DNA of 64,000 nucleotides. Source: Streptomyces sp. NBC_01244. Lineage in GTDB: Bacteria > Actinomycetota > Actinomycetes > Streptomycetales > Streptomycetaceae. The DNA is taken from NCBI RefSeq assembly GCF_035987325.1, contig NZ_CP108489.1, forward strand, positions 1-64,000. Reading direction: 5' to 3'. This document shows, one piece after another, positions 8,320-16,207 of this stretch. Position 1 is the first letter of the stretch. Each line of letters begins with the position of its first letter. Both the position numbers and the translations under genes were made by a program. The notes below the pieces were generated by a model. That model ran no database searches and was not told where the DNA came from. It saw only the letters and a list, made by a program, of their open reading frames with translations.

Positions 8320-9012
8320 TCAGGCGGTTGGGGCCGGAGCGGAGTCCGGGGTCCGAGCAGAGTCCGGGGCTGACAGGCCCAGTTCGGACCGGCACTCGGG
8401 CGAGCCGGCCGGGTCGAAGCGGGAAACGCGGTCTGCGGGCACGATTCCCGGGAGCGTGAACTTCCACAGGTCGATGACCCGGGCGTGCAGGTCCGCGCGG
8501 CCGGTGCGTACGTGCGAGGTCACCTGGATGCCGGAGAACGCGGCGACGAGCATGGTCGACAGGGCGTGGGCGTCGACCGAGGGCAGGATGTCGCCGCGCT
8601 CCTGGGCCGGTGTCAGACAGCTCAGGGAGGTGTCGATCCAGGCGTTGTACGGGCTCGGGTCCGGGTCGGTGAAGGAGCCGAACTCGATGACCAGGCGGAT
8701 CCCGGCGCGGACCCGGATGTCGGAACGGAGACCGAAGGCCATCCGGTGCGTCAGGTCGATGGCGGTCTGGAGACCCGGCTCCGCGAGGGCGGGCAGGCCC
8801 TCGGAGACCTGGAACTGTTCGTCCATCAGGGTCCGGGCGATGGCTTCCTTGGACGAGAAGTGGAAGTACAGGGCGCCTTTGGTGACGCCGGCCCGCCCGG
8901 CCACGTCGGTCAGGCTGGTGCCGTGGAAACCGGTCCGGTCGAAGGCGATGGCCGCGCCGTCCAGGATCGCCTGCCGGGTGATCTCGGCTCGTTCCTGTCT
9001 GGCCCTCGCCAT
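8320..9012 (-). CDS. TetR-family regulator of gamma-butyrolactone-receptor type
   Basis: A 230-residue protein with an N-terminal TetR helix-turn-helix at about residues 32-52 (TSLTDVAGRAGVTKGALYFHF) followed by SSKEAIARTL, a pattern close to ScbR/ArpA-type receptors. The ligand domain keeps receptor-like patches (VRAGIRLVIEFGS, AFSGIQVTSHV). The C-terminal 30 residues are Ser/Pro/Ala-rich and not part of the fold. ATG 9012 has a GGAGAA element just upstream. A dyad around GTCGAC at 9104-9132 is a candidate operator. It may sense or antagonise the signal made by the afsA locus at 31 kb, or be an orphan pseudo-receptor; this is inference. Confidence 0.75.
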   Translation of the reverse strand: MARARQERAEITRQAILDGAAIAFDRTGFHGTSLTDVAGRAGVTKGALYFHFSSKEAIARTLMDEQFQVSEGLPALAEPGLQTAIDLTHRMAFGLRSDIRVRAGIRLVIEFGSFTDPDPSPYNAWIDTSLSCLTPAQERGDILPSVDAHALSTMLVAAFSGIQVTSHVRTGRADLHARVIDLWKFTLPGIVPADRVSRFDPAGSPECRSELGLSAPDSARTPDSAPAPTA

Positions 9013-9103
9013 GCGGGTTCTCCTTGGGATCGCGGCAGTTGGGCGGAACCGGGGAGGTGGTCACCGCATGGTTCGGCCAGGGTCAATCTAGGCAGATGGG
9101 CCT

Positions 9104-9132
9104 TAAAAAAACCAGTCGACCAGTACTTTTTA
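9104..9132. promoter_or_regulatory. Candidate operator of the TetR gene
   Basis: An AT-rich dyad, AAAAAACCAGTCGACCAGT, followed by ACTTTTTAT, centred on GTCGAC about 90 bases before the minus-strand start at 9012. Both flanking A-run and T-run and the repeated CCAGT halves resemble operators of butyrolactone-receptor proteins. Confidence 0.45.
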
Positions 9133-9144
9133 TGGAAGTGGATC

Positions 9145-9228
9145 ATTAACGGCGTTAACGCGGCGGGTGGGGGTGAGTGGTGGGTGGGGTGGTGGCGTTA
9201 ACGCCGGAACGGCATTAACGCCGTTAAC
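9145..9228. repeat. Paired candidate parS palindromes
   Basis: ATTAACGGCGTTAAC at 9145-9159, a degenerate GTTAACGCCGGAAC at 9197-9210, and ATTAACGCCGTTAAC at 9214-9228, in the divergent gap between two regulator genes. Confidence 0.6.
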
Positions 9229-9276
9229 GTGTACGGTGGACGCAGTTTAATGGCGGGGCGAGTGTGAGGGGATCCC

Positions 9277-10029
9277 ATGACGGACGCGGACGAGCAGTGG
9301 GGCGCGGCCGTCCGGCTGCTCTGGGGGCCGCCGGTGAAGCCCGCACGCGGGCCCAAGCGGGGGCTCACGCTGGAAGGGATCGCCGGCGCGGGGGTCGCTC
9401 TCGCGGACACCGAGGGGCTGGCCGGCGTATCGATGCAGGGAGTGGCCGGGCGGCTGGCGGTCACGAAGATGGCGTTGTACCGGTACGTGCCGGGCAAGGC
9501 GGAGCTGGTCTCGCTGATGGTGGAGGCCGCGATCCCGGACCCCTCGGTGCTGGACGGCCGTCCGGTCGGGGAGGGCTGGCGTGAGCGGCTCGCGGTGTGG
9601 GCGCGGGAGCTGCTGGCCGGATTCCGGGCGCATCCGTGGCTGTTGGAGGCGACGGTCGGGGCGCGGGTGATGGGGCCGGTCGAGGTGGGGTGGATGGAGC
9701 GGGCACTCGCCGCGCTCGACGGGTGCGGGCTGACCGGGGCCGAGGCGATCGACGCGGTGGTGCTGGTGTCGGGGCACGTACGCGGGATCGCGGAGCAGGA
9801 ACGCGCGATGGCGGGCGGGGCCGCGGGGGAGGGGCCGGACGCGCAGCTGACGTCGGTGCTCGGGGAGGTGATGCGGGTGCACGGGGAGAAGTACCCGGCG
9901 CTGGGGGCCGCGTTGGCCTCCGTGGCGGAGACCGGGGGGCAGGACCAGGCGCTGGACTTCGGGTTGGAACGGATCCTCGATGGGCTCGGACTGCTGGTCG
10001 CGGAGCGGGTGGGTGGGCTTGGGTCGTAA
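9277..10029 (+). CDS. TetR/AcrR-family regulator
   Basis: A 250-residue protein with a TetR helix-turn-helix at about residues 28-75 (LTLEGIAGAGVALAD...LAVTKMALYRYVPGKAELV, outlined) and a C-terminal domain of the tetracycline-repressor type (LLAGFRAHPWLLEATVGARVMGP). ATG 9277 is chosen; upstream sequence is occupied by the palindrome cluster. The target is not evident: it is divergent from the other TetR gene and upstream of the epimerase-ECF pair. Its promoter overlaps candidate parS sites, so partition-complex spreading could affect it. Confidence 0.8.
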   Translation: MTDADEQWGAAVRLLWGPPVKPARGPKRGLTLEGIAGAGVALADTEGLAGVSMQGVAGRLAVTKMALYRYVPGKAELVSLMVEAAIPDPSVLDGRPVGEGWRERLAVWARELLAGFRAHPWLLEATVGARVMGPVEVGWMERALAALDGCGLTGAEAIDAVVLVSGHVRGIAEQERAMAGGAAGEGPDAQLTSVLGEVMRVHGEKYPALGAALASVAETGGQDQALDFGLERILDGLGLLVAERVGGLGS

Positions 10030-10218
10030 CGGCGTCAACGCCTTGGTCGTGGGGTGGGGGCCGGCGCGCGAGGCATTAACGGCGTTAACGCCGGAGGGAG
10101 CGGGGGCGTTGGCGTTGGTGGTGTGCGTCGTGGGGTGGGCGCGGGCATTAACGGCGTTAACGCTGCGAGGGCCTGGGTCTCCGTGGGTGTTGGCCGCGGG
10201 GGCATTAACGGCGTTAAC
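10025..10218. repeat. Four-copy cluster of candidate parS palindromes
   Basis: A degenerate copy at 10025-10039 (CGTAACGGCGTCAAC), then ATTAACGGCGTTAAC at 10075-10089, 10147-10161 and 10204-10218. This 348-base gap (10030-10377) between the TetR gene and the epimerase contains no gene; it holds these sites and, further on, the candidate ECF promoter. GTTAAC hexamers are expected to be rare in such GC-rich DNA, so the clustering is conspicuous. Confidence 0.7.
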
Positions 10219-10307
10219 GCCGGGGGGCCTGGCGGCGGGTTCCCTCCCGCGGTGGTGGCGGTCGGGCTTGCGTTCCTTTGCTGGTGACCGCGGTCGCTTT
10301 TGCTTCG

Positions 10308-10334
10308 TGTCACGTTCCGGGCCGCCCATCTGTC
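10308..10334 (+). promoter_or_regulatory. Candidate ECF41-type promoter
   Basis: TGTCACG at 10308-10314, a 16-base spacer, then TGTC at 10331-10334, 44 bases before the epimerase start. The -35 TGTCAC matches what is known for ECF41 target promoters; the -10 is only approximate (CGTC expected). Confidence 0.45.
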
Positions 10335-10377
10335 CCATGGATGACGGCGCAAGGAACGAGTGAAGAAGGAGACGGCC

Positions 10378-11298
10378 ATGAAGGTTCTGCTGGCGGGTGC
10401 GAGCGGGGTTCTGGGGCAGCGGGCGGTACGGGCTCTGCGCGCGGCCGGGCACGAGGTCGCCGGTCTCGGCCGGGGTGCCGGGATGGACGTACGAGCCGAC
10501 CTGCTCGACCGTGAGGGCCTGCTGCGAGCCCTGGACGGGCTCGGCTTCGACGTGGTCGTGCACGCGGCCACGGCCCTGTCGGGGAAGACCATGGCCCGGC
10601 ACCAGGACATGGTCGGGACGAACGCGTTGCGCACCGAGGGGACGGCCAACCTGCTTGCCGCCGCGCGCGAGACCGGGGCGCGGCGGTTCGTCGTGGAGTC
10701 GATGATGTTCGGCTACGGATACGGGGACCACGGCGGGGCGGTGCTCGGCGAGGACGACGGCTTCGGGCCGCAGGGGGCGAACGTCTGGCTGGAGCGGCAC
10801 GTGGGTGCGATGCGGACCAAGGAAGAGCTGGCCTTCACCGCCGACGGGATCGAGGGGGTCAGCCTGCGCTTCGGGCTGTTCTACGGGGCCGGTATCACTG
10901 ATGTCCACGTGGTGCCGATGCTGCGCAAGCGTGCCCTGCCGGTGGTGGCGGCCAAGGGGCGGGCGCTGAGTTGGGTCGACGTGGCCGACGCGGCGGCTGC
11001 CGTGGTCGCCGGCGTGGAGTCGGGGCGGCCCGGGCAGGCGTACAACATCGTCGATGACGAACCGCTGGGGTGGGACGCGCACATGCGGGCGGTGGCCGCG
11101 GCGTTCGGGGCGCCCGCGCCGATGACCGTACCGCTTTGGGTGCTGAAGCCGGCCCCGCTCGCGCACACCATCATGAGAACGGACCTGAGGCTGTCGAATG
11201 CCAAGGCGGGGCGTGAGCTGGGCTGGGCTCCGACGTACGGGAGCAGTGCGGCCGGGGCCGGGGCTCTTGCGGAAGCCGCGGAGGCGGCGGCAGCATGA
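10378..11298 (+). CDS. NAD-dependent epimerase/dehydratase family protein (ECF41 partner)
   Basis: A 306-residue Rossmann protein of the extended/atypical SDR type, with GASGVLGQRAV at residues 8-18 for nucleotide binding. The canonical catalytic YxxxK is not evident; FGYGYGDHGG stands in the corresponding region, so activity may differ from a true sugar epimerase. ATG 10378 has GAAGGAGA at good spacing. The ECF sigma gene follows after 6 bases. ECF41 sigma factors are typically next to small oxidoreductases or epimerase-like genes that they transcribe, which fits this pair. Confidence 0.8.
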   Translation: MKVLLAGASGVLGQRAVRALRAAGHEVAGLGRGAGMDVRADLLDREGLLRALDGLGFDVVVHAATALSGKTMARHQDMVGTNALRTEGTANLLAAARETGARRFVVESMMFGYGYGDHGGAVLGEDDGFGPQGANVWLERHVGAMRTKEELAFTADGIEGVSLRFGLFYGAGITDVHVVPMLRKRALPVVAAKGRALSWVDVADAAAAVVAGVESGRPGQAYNIVDDEPLGWDAHMRAVAAAFGAPAPMTVPLWVLKPAPLAHTIMRTDLRLSNAKAGRELGWAPTYGSSAAGAGALAEAAEAAAA

Positions 11299-11304
11299 TC
11301 GTTC

Positions 11305-12261
11305 GTGAGCACTGCTGAGCACCTCCCGGGAGCCTCCTTCGATGCCCTCGGCCCCTTCACCGCCCATCGCCGGCTGCTGTTCGACGTCGCCTACCGGATG
11401 CTCGGCAGCGTCGTCGACGCCGAGGACGTCCTCCAGGACGCGTGGCTGAGCTGGGACCGCGCGGACCGGTCGGCGGTGCTCAACCCGCGGGCCTACCTGG
11501 TGCGTACGGTCACCAACCTGTCCCTGAACCGGCTCACCTCAGCCCGCGCCACCCGCGAGACCTACATCGGGCCGTGGCTGCCCGAGCCGCTGCTGACCGA
11601 GTCCCTGCCGACCGTGCCCGATGGTGCGCGGGAGGTGGAGATGGCCGAGACGGTGTCGACCGCGATGCTGGTGGTGCTGGAGAGCCTGAGCCCGCTGGAG
11701 CGCGCGGTGTTCGTGCTGCGGGAGGTGTTCGGGTACTCGTACGCGGAGGTGGCCGGGGTACTGGACCGGGCGGAGGCGACCGTACGGCAGACCGGGCACC
11801 GGGCACGGGCCCACGTACAGGCCCGGCGGCCGCGGTTCGCCACCGAACCGGGGCAGCGCGGTGAAGTGACCCGGCGGTTCCTGGCGGCGTGTGCGGGCGG
11901 GGACCTGAACGCGGTGATGGAGCTGCTCGCCCCCGAGGTGACGGCCTGGTCGGACGGCGGCGGCAAGGTGACGGCGGCCCGGCGGCCGCTGCACGGTGCC
12001 GATCACGTGGCGCGCTGGCTGCTGGGGATGCTGGCCAAGCCCTCGCTGCAGGCGGTGACCCTGGAATCCGCGCGGGTCAACGGGGAGGAGTCGGTGGTGT
12101 TCGTGCACGCGGGAGTCGCGCGTGCGGCGCTGACCTACGACCTGGACGCGGTGGACGGGCGGGTCGTGAACCTGCGGTTGCAGGTGAATCCGGAGAAGGT
12201 GGCGGGGCTGGTGGGGTGGGCAGGGGGAGGGGCCGCGGCGTCCGGGGCGGCCGGGATGTGA
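11305..12261 (+). CDS. ECF41-type RNA polymerase sigma factor (SigJ-like)
   Basis: A 318-residue sigma factor, long for the ECF class. Region 2 is at about residues 15-80 (YRMLGSVVDAEDVLQDAW), region 4 at about 130-185 (LSPLERAVFVLREVFGYSY), and a C-terminal SnoaL-like extension begins near 195. The WLPEP segment in the linker and the DGGGK motif in the extension are hallmarks of ECF41, in which the fused C-terminal domain modulates activity in place of an anti-sigma factor. GTG 11305 starts 6 bases after the epimerase stop. Likely autoregulates through the promoter before 10378. Confidence 0.88.
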   Translation: MSTAEHLPGASFDALGPFTAHRRLLFDVAYRMLGSVVDAEDVLQDAWLSWDRADRSAVLNPRAYLVRTVTNLSLNRLTSARATRETYIGPWLPEPLLTESLPTVPDGAREVEMAETVSTAMLVVLESLSPLERAVFVLREVFGYSYAEVAGVLDRAEATVRQTGHRARAHVQARRPRFATEPGQRGEVTRRFLAACAGGDLNAVMELLAPEVTAWSDGGGKVTAARRPLHGADHVARWLLGMLAKPSLQAVTLESARVNGEESVVFVHAGVARAALTYDLDAVDGRVVNLRLQVNPEKVAGLVGWAGGGAAASGAAGM

Positions 12262-12304
12262 AATCGGCGTGCGGGGGCCGCCGTAAGGCTGTGATCATCA
12301 TCGG

Positions 12305-12811
12305 ATGATCGATGAGCAGCGGACCCCGCCCGGGCTGGTGGGCGACGAACGGGCCACCTTGACCAGCGTTCTCCAGTGGCAGCGGGACACCCTGATGATG
12401 AAGTGCGCCGGGTTGTCGGACGAGCAGCTGCGGCGCAGGGCGGTGGCTCCGTCGGGGCTGAGCCTGCTCGGGTTGGTACGGCATCTCGCGGAGGTCGAGC
12501 GCGGCTGGTTCCGCAACGTCGTGGGCGGCGAGGACGTGCGCGGCTACTTCCCGAAGAACGAGGCCGGGGAGCGGACGGAGTTCCACGTGGACGACGCGGA
12601 CGTCGCCGGCTCGTTCAAGATCTGGGAGGACACCTGCGCCCGCTCGCGGGAGATCGTGGACGCGGCCGAATCCCTGGACGTGACCGGCTCCTACGAGGAC
12701 CAGGCCTACTCCCTGCACTACGTACTGGCCCACATGATCGAGGAGTACGCCCGGCACAACGGGCATGCGGACCTGCTGCGCGAGGCGATCGACGGGACCA
12801 CGGGGGAGTAG
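12305..12811 (+). CDS. DinB/DUF664 family protein
   Basis: A 168-residue four-helix-bundle protein of the DinB-like (DUF664) family. The expected three-histidine metal site is suggested by HLAEVERGWF (about residues 59-68) and HMIEEYARHNGHADLLR (about 142-158). Members are often thiol-dependent transferases or uncharacterised stress proteins; the substrate here is unknown. It lies 43 bases after the ECF gene on the same strand and could be co-transcribed. Confidence 0.8.
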   Translation: MIDEQRTPPGLVGDERATLTSVLQWQRDTLMMKCAGLSDEQLRRRAVAPSGLSLLGLVRHLAEVERGWFRNVVGGEDVRGYFPKNEAGERTEFHVDDADVAGSFKIWEDTCARSREIVDAAESLDVTGSYEDQAYSLHYVLAHMIEEYARHNGHADLLREAIDGTTGE

Positions 12812-12867
12812 CGGCGCCACGGGGGGAACGGGGGGAGGGGCTGGGGGCCCGTCCCCCCCGGGGAGGA

Positions 12868-13419
12868 CTAGGTGCCGGATGCCGTGGCGCGGTCCACCTC
12901 GGCCAGGGCTGCCGCCCAGGGGAAGTGCGCCGGGGCGTCCGGGCCCGCCGGGCCGGGGGTGAATCCGCCCTCGCCGAAGAGGACCGAGACGCCGGCGCCG
13001 CGCAGGACGGCCAGGGACTGGTCGAACTGCGGGTGGGCGGCGAGGGCGGAGTTCGCGCAGGGCATGGTGACGACGGGGGTGCCCTTGCCGATGGCCTCGG
13101 CGGCGACCCCGACGACGAAGCGGTCGGTCAGGCCGAGGGCCCAGGCGTTGACCGAGTTGAACGTGGCCGGGGCGAAGAGCAGGGCGTCGGCCGGCGGCCA
13201 CACATCGGGCTCACCGGGCAGTTTGTACTGCCAGCGGACGGGGTGGCCGGTGAGCGCGGCCAGACCGTCGAGGCTGTTGGACAGCCAGTGGGCGGCGGTG
13301 GGGGTGAGGCCGAGGCAGACGTCCCAGCCCCGGGACTGGGCGTCCTCGATGACATGGGCCACGTCGAAGACGGGCGGGGCGGCGGAGCACAGCAGGTAGA
13401 GCGTCTTCGTCGTGGTCAT
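12868..13419 (-). CDS. Flavoprotein of the HFCD (phosphopantothenoylcysteine decarboxylase-like) fold
   Basis: A 183-residue protein. LLCSAAPPVFDVAHV at the N-terminus, APATFNSVNAWALGLTDRF and VVTMPCANSALAAHP fit the homo-oligomeric flavin-containing Cys decarboxylase fold, in which the PATxNT-like and PxMN-like segments bind FMN and substrate. Alone, without a CoaB domain, it is not a pantothenate enzyme; such small flavoproteins are common in Streptomyces with unknown substrates. ATG 13419 begins 13 bases after an AT-rich stretch. Confidence 0.75.
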   Translation of the reverse strand: MTTTKTLYLLCSAAPPVFDVAHVIEDAQSRGWDVCLGLTPTAAHWLSNSLDGLAALTGHPVRWQYKLPGEPDVWPPADALLFAPATFNSVNAWALGLTDRFVVGVAAEAIGKGTPVVTMPCANSALAAHPQFDQSLAVLRGAGVSVLFGEGGFTPGPAGPDAPAHFPWAAALAEVDRATASGT

Positions 13420-13551
13420 ACCGCAATGTGATCATATTGCTTGACCTGCGGGTGACGGAGGCTGCGGCGGACGTATCCGAGGCGCCGGACATGACGAACC
13501 CCCGGACCGGGGCCGGTCCGGGGGCCCGGGGGCCCGGGGTGGCCGTGAGGG

Positions 13552-13806
13552 TCAGCGGTGGGAGACGGTCTGCTGGGCGCTGCCCGCGGTGAACGCGTCG
13601 AACGCGCCCGAGAAGTCGGTCAGGTCGTCGCCGGCCTGACCGGGCACCAGGCCCGCGATGTCCTGGACGTCCTGGGTGTTCTGGACGTCTCCGACGGTGC
13701 TGGTGACGGCGTCGGCGAGCGGCGGCTCGGCGGCCATGGCGGGGGCTGCGACGGCGAGGGCCGCGGTACCGGCGATGAGGGCCGTGGTGACGATGCGCTT
13801 GATCAT
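13552..13806 (-). CDS. Small secreted protein, unrecognised
   Basis: An 84-residue protein with a clear Sec signal peptide: MIKR, a hydrophobic run TALIAGTAALAVAAPAMA, and an AMA-AE cleavage site near residues 25-27. The mature part (about 58 residues) is acidic, rich in Gln/Asp/Val, with no cysteine, so it is not a chaplin with the disulfide pair. I do not recognise a family. It stands alone between a flavoprotein and a DUF4287 gene. Confidence 0.65.
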   Translation of the reverse strand: MIKRIVTTALIAGTAALAVAAPAMAAEPPLADAVTSTVGDVQNTQDVQDIAGLVPGQAGDDLTDFSGAFDAFTAGSAQQTVSHR

Positions 13807-13997
13807 GTCCTGGTGAACGACACGGTCGTATGGGGGTCACGGCAGGTCAGGCGGACGCCGGCTCGGGTGACGGTGCTCTCGGTCCACACGATGCGGAGAT
13901 CATCCGGCATTCTCGTGGTGGGACCGATGACTTTTCGCGGAGGTCCCGGTCTACCTCTTGTATGTCGCAGCCGCAAGAACTGAGGAAGAGGACCGTC

Positions 13998-14201
13998 ATG
14001 ACCGAGCCGGCCAAGGGCCCCGCCAGCTACTTCCCCTCCATCGAGAAGAAGTACGGCCGTCCGATCGCGGAGTGGCAGGAGCTCATCCGCACCTCGCCGC
14101 TGACCAAGCACATGGAGCTCGTCGCCTGGCTCAAGAGCGAGCACGAGATGGGACACGGGCACGCCAACGCGCTCGTGAAGCACACGCTCGACGAGCGGTA
14201 G
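13998..14201 (+). CDS. DUF4287 domain protein
   Basis: A 67-residue protein (YFPSIEKKYGRPIAEWQELI near the start, then HMELVAWLKSEHEMGHGHANALVKH). This is the short DUF4287 type, widespread in actinobacteria and sometimes fused to DUF5655; function unknown. ATG 13998 is preceded by GAAGAGGA. It is small but the sequence pattern is recognisable, so it is treated as real. Confidence 0.75.
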   Translation: MTEPAKGPASYFPSIEKKYGRPIAEWQELIRTSPLTKHMELVAWLKSEHEMGHGHANALVKHTLDER

Positions 14202-14302
14202 GGGGCCGCCCGGAAGGGTGGGCGAGGGGCGTGGACGCAGGCGTATGCGGTTGAGCTTCTCGGCGATGTCGCGTCTCAGGCCGGGGGAGTTGACTGGTTC
14301 TC

Positions 14303-15145
14303 ATGACGAAGACAACGCAGCAGACGCAGAACGACACCGCCCTCCGCACGCTGGTGGTCGGCGGCACGGGCAAGACGGGCCGGCGTGTGGCGGAGAAGCT
14401 CACCGCCCTGGGCCGTCCGGTCCGCATCGGGTCGCGCTCCGGCGAGCCGGCCTTCGACTGGAACGAGCCCGAGGGCTGGGGGCCGGCCCTCGAGGGCGTG
14501 GACCGCGCGTACGTCACCTACTACCCCGACCTCGGCTTCCCCGGCGCCGCCGAGCAGGTCGGAGCCTTCGCCCGGGTGGCGGTGGCCGCCGGGGTGCGCC
14601 GGCTGGTCCTGCTCTCGGGCCGCGGCGAGGAAGCGGCCCAGCGGAGCGAGGAGGCGCTGAAGGAGTCCGGGGCCGACTGGACGGTGGTGCGCGCGGCCTG
14701 GTTCAACCAGAACTTCGACGAGAGCTTCTTCCTGGAGTCGGTGCTCGCCGGCGAGATCGCCCTGCCGACGGCCGACGCCGTCGAGCCCTTCGTCGACGCC
14801 GAGGACATCGCCGACGTGGTGGTGGCCGCGCTGGGCGACGACCGGCACATCGGCCGGACGTACGAGCTGTCCGGCCCGCGGCTGCTCAGCTTCTCCGACG
14901 TCGCGGCCGAGCTGTCGAAGGCGACCGGGCGCGAGATCTCGTACGTCCCGGTCTCGACCGAGGCCTACGGGGAGATGCTGCGGGAGAACGGGCTGCCGGA
15001 AGAGTTCCTGGAGCTGTTCACGCTCATCCTGGACGGGCGCAACGCGCACCTGGTCGACGGGGTCGAGGAAGTGCTGGGCCGCAAGCCGCGGGAGTTCACG
15101 GACTTCGCGCGGGAGGCGGCGGCCCGTGGGGTCTGGGACGTGTAG
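14303..15145 (+). CDS. NmrA-like NAD(P)-binding protein
   Basis: A 280-residue atypical SDR. The Rossmann motif VVGGTGKTGRRV is at about residues 18-29 and the substrate domain contains GADWTVVRAAWFNQNF, typical of the NmrA/YtfG (COG0702) group of redox-sensing or quinone-reducing proteins. No YxxxK is seen. It is followed by a repetitive spacer and an AraC-type regulator that may control it. Confidence 0.8.
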   Translation: MTKTTQQTQNDTALRTLVVGGTGKTGRRVAEKLTALGRPVRIGSRSGEPAFDWNEPEGWGPALEGVDRAYVTYYPDLGFPGAAEQVGAFARVAVAAGVRRLVLLSGRGEEAAQRSEEALKESGADWTVVRAAWFNQNFDESFFLESVLAGEIALPTADAVEPFVDAEDIADVVVAALGDDRHIGRTYELSGPRLLSFSDVAAELSKATGREISYVPVSTEAYGEMLRENGLPEEFLELFTLILDGRNAHLVDGVEEVLGRKPREFTDFAREAAARGVWDV

Positions 15146-15163
15146 GCGATGGGCGGTCGCGGC

Positions 15164-15262
15164 GTGGGCGAGCGGGGTGTGGGCGAGCAGGCAGTGGGCG
15201 AGCACGCAGTGGGCCTGGGGGCAGTGGGCGGGCGGCCAGTGGGCGGGCGGGGACCGGGCGGG
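15164..15262. repeat. Short tandem repeat spacer
   Basis: About eight degenerate copies of a 12-14-base unit built on GCAGTGGGCGAG/GCGGGCGG between the NmrA-like gene and the AraC gene. It gives rise to a spurious Gly/Val-rich upstream extension of the AraC frame. Confidence 0.6.
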
Positions 15263-15274
15263 GAGAATGGTCCG

Positions 15275-16195
15275 ATGGACACGCTGACGGCTCTGCTCGA
15301 AGGCCCCAAAGCCAAATCCGCCTTCCTCATCAAGTGCGCGTTCGACCCACCCTGGTCTGCCCGGATCGAGGACCGGGCTCCGCTGTCGGTGATGACGATG
15401 GTGCACGGATCGGCGTGGCTGCTGCCGGACGGGGGCGAGCCGGTGCTCATCGCGCCGGGTGAGGCGGCCCTGGTGCGCGGACCGGTTCCGTACACCCTCG
15501 CCGACGCCAAGGACACACCCCCGCAGATCCGGGTGGGTCCGGACCAGCGGTGCAGCAGGGTGGACGGCGGGGAGGACGTGTCCGACTCCATGGCCCTCGG
15601 GGTACGGACCTGGGGCGCGGCGGCAGGCTCGGCGGTGCTGCTGAGCGGCACCTACCAGGACCCGGGCGAGATCGGCAGCCGCCTGCTCAGGGCGCTTCCG
15701 CCGGTGCTGGTCGGGCCGGTGGACCCGACGCTGGTCGGGCTGCTGGGCGTCGAGATCTCCCGTACGGAGCCGGCCCAGGAGCTCGTCCTGAACCGGCTGT
15801 TGGACCTGCTGCTGATCGGCGTCGTACGCGGCTGGCTCGCGGAGCGCGGCGGCGCCGAGAACGACCCGGTCACCGGCCCGGCACTGCGGCTGCTGCACGA
15901 AAACCCCGCGTACGGCTGGACCGTGGAGTCGCTGGCCCGCAAAGTCGGCGTCTCGCGGGCCGCGTTGGCCCGCCGCTTCACCGAGCTGGTCGGCGAACCC
16001 CCGATGTCCTATCTGACGGGCTGGCGCCTGGCCATGGCGGCGGACCTGCTGCGCGACCCGTCGACGACACTCGCCTCGGCAGCCCACCGGGTCGGCTACA
16101 GCTCGGCGTTCGCGCTCTCGACGGCCTTCAAGCGGGTACGCGGAGTCAGCCCGCGGGAGTACCGGGCGGGGGCGGTGGCGGCCGCCGGGGGGTGA
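15275..16195 (+). CDS. AraC-family regulator with N-terminal cupin
   Basis: A 306-residue protein. The N-terminal half is a cupin-type (Cupin_6) sensor (MTMVHGSAWLLPDGGEPVLIAPGE region) and the C-terminal 100 residues hold two helix-turn-helix motifs (WTVESLARKVGVSRAALARRF and LASAAHRVGYSSAFALSTAFKR, outlined). ATG 15275 is chosen because residues before it are translated tandem repeat. Proteins of this type commonly control a neighbouring oxidoreductase, here the NmrA-like gene upstream. Confidence 0.85.
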   Translation: MDTLTALLEGPKAKSAFLIKCAFDPPWSARIEDRAPLSVMTMVHGSAWLLPDGGEPVLIAPGEAALVRGPVPYTLADAKDTPPQIRVGPDQRCSRVDGGEDVSDSMALGVRTWGAAAGSAVLLSGTYQDPGEIGSRLLRALPPVLVGPVDPTLVGLLGVEISRTEPAQELVLNRLLDLLLIGVVRGWLAERGGAENDPVTGPALRLLHENPAYGWTVESLARKVGVSRAALARRFTELVGEPPMSYLTGWRLAMAADLLRDPSTTLASAAHRVGYSSAFALSTAFKRVRGVSPREYRAGAVAAAGG

Positions 16196-16207
16196 GAGGC
16201 GGGGTGG

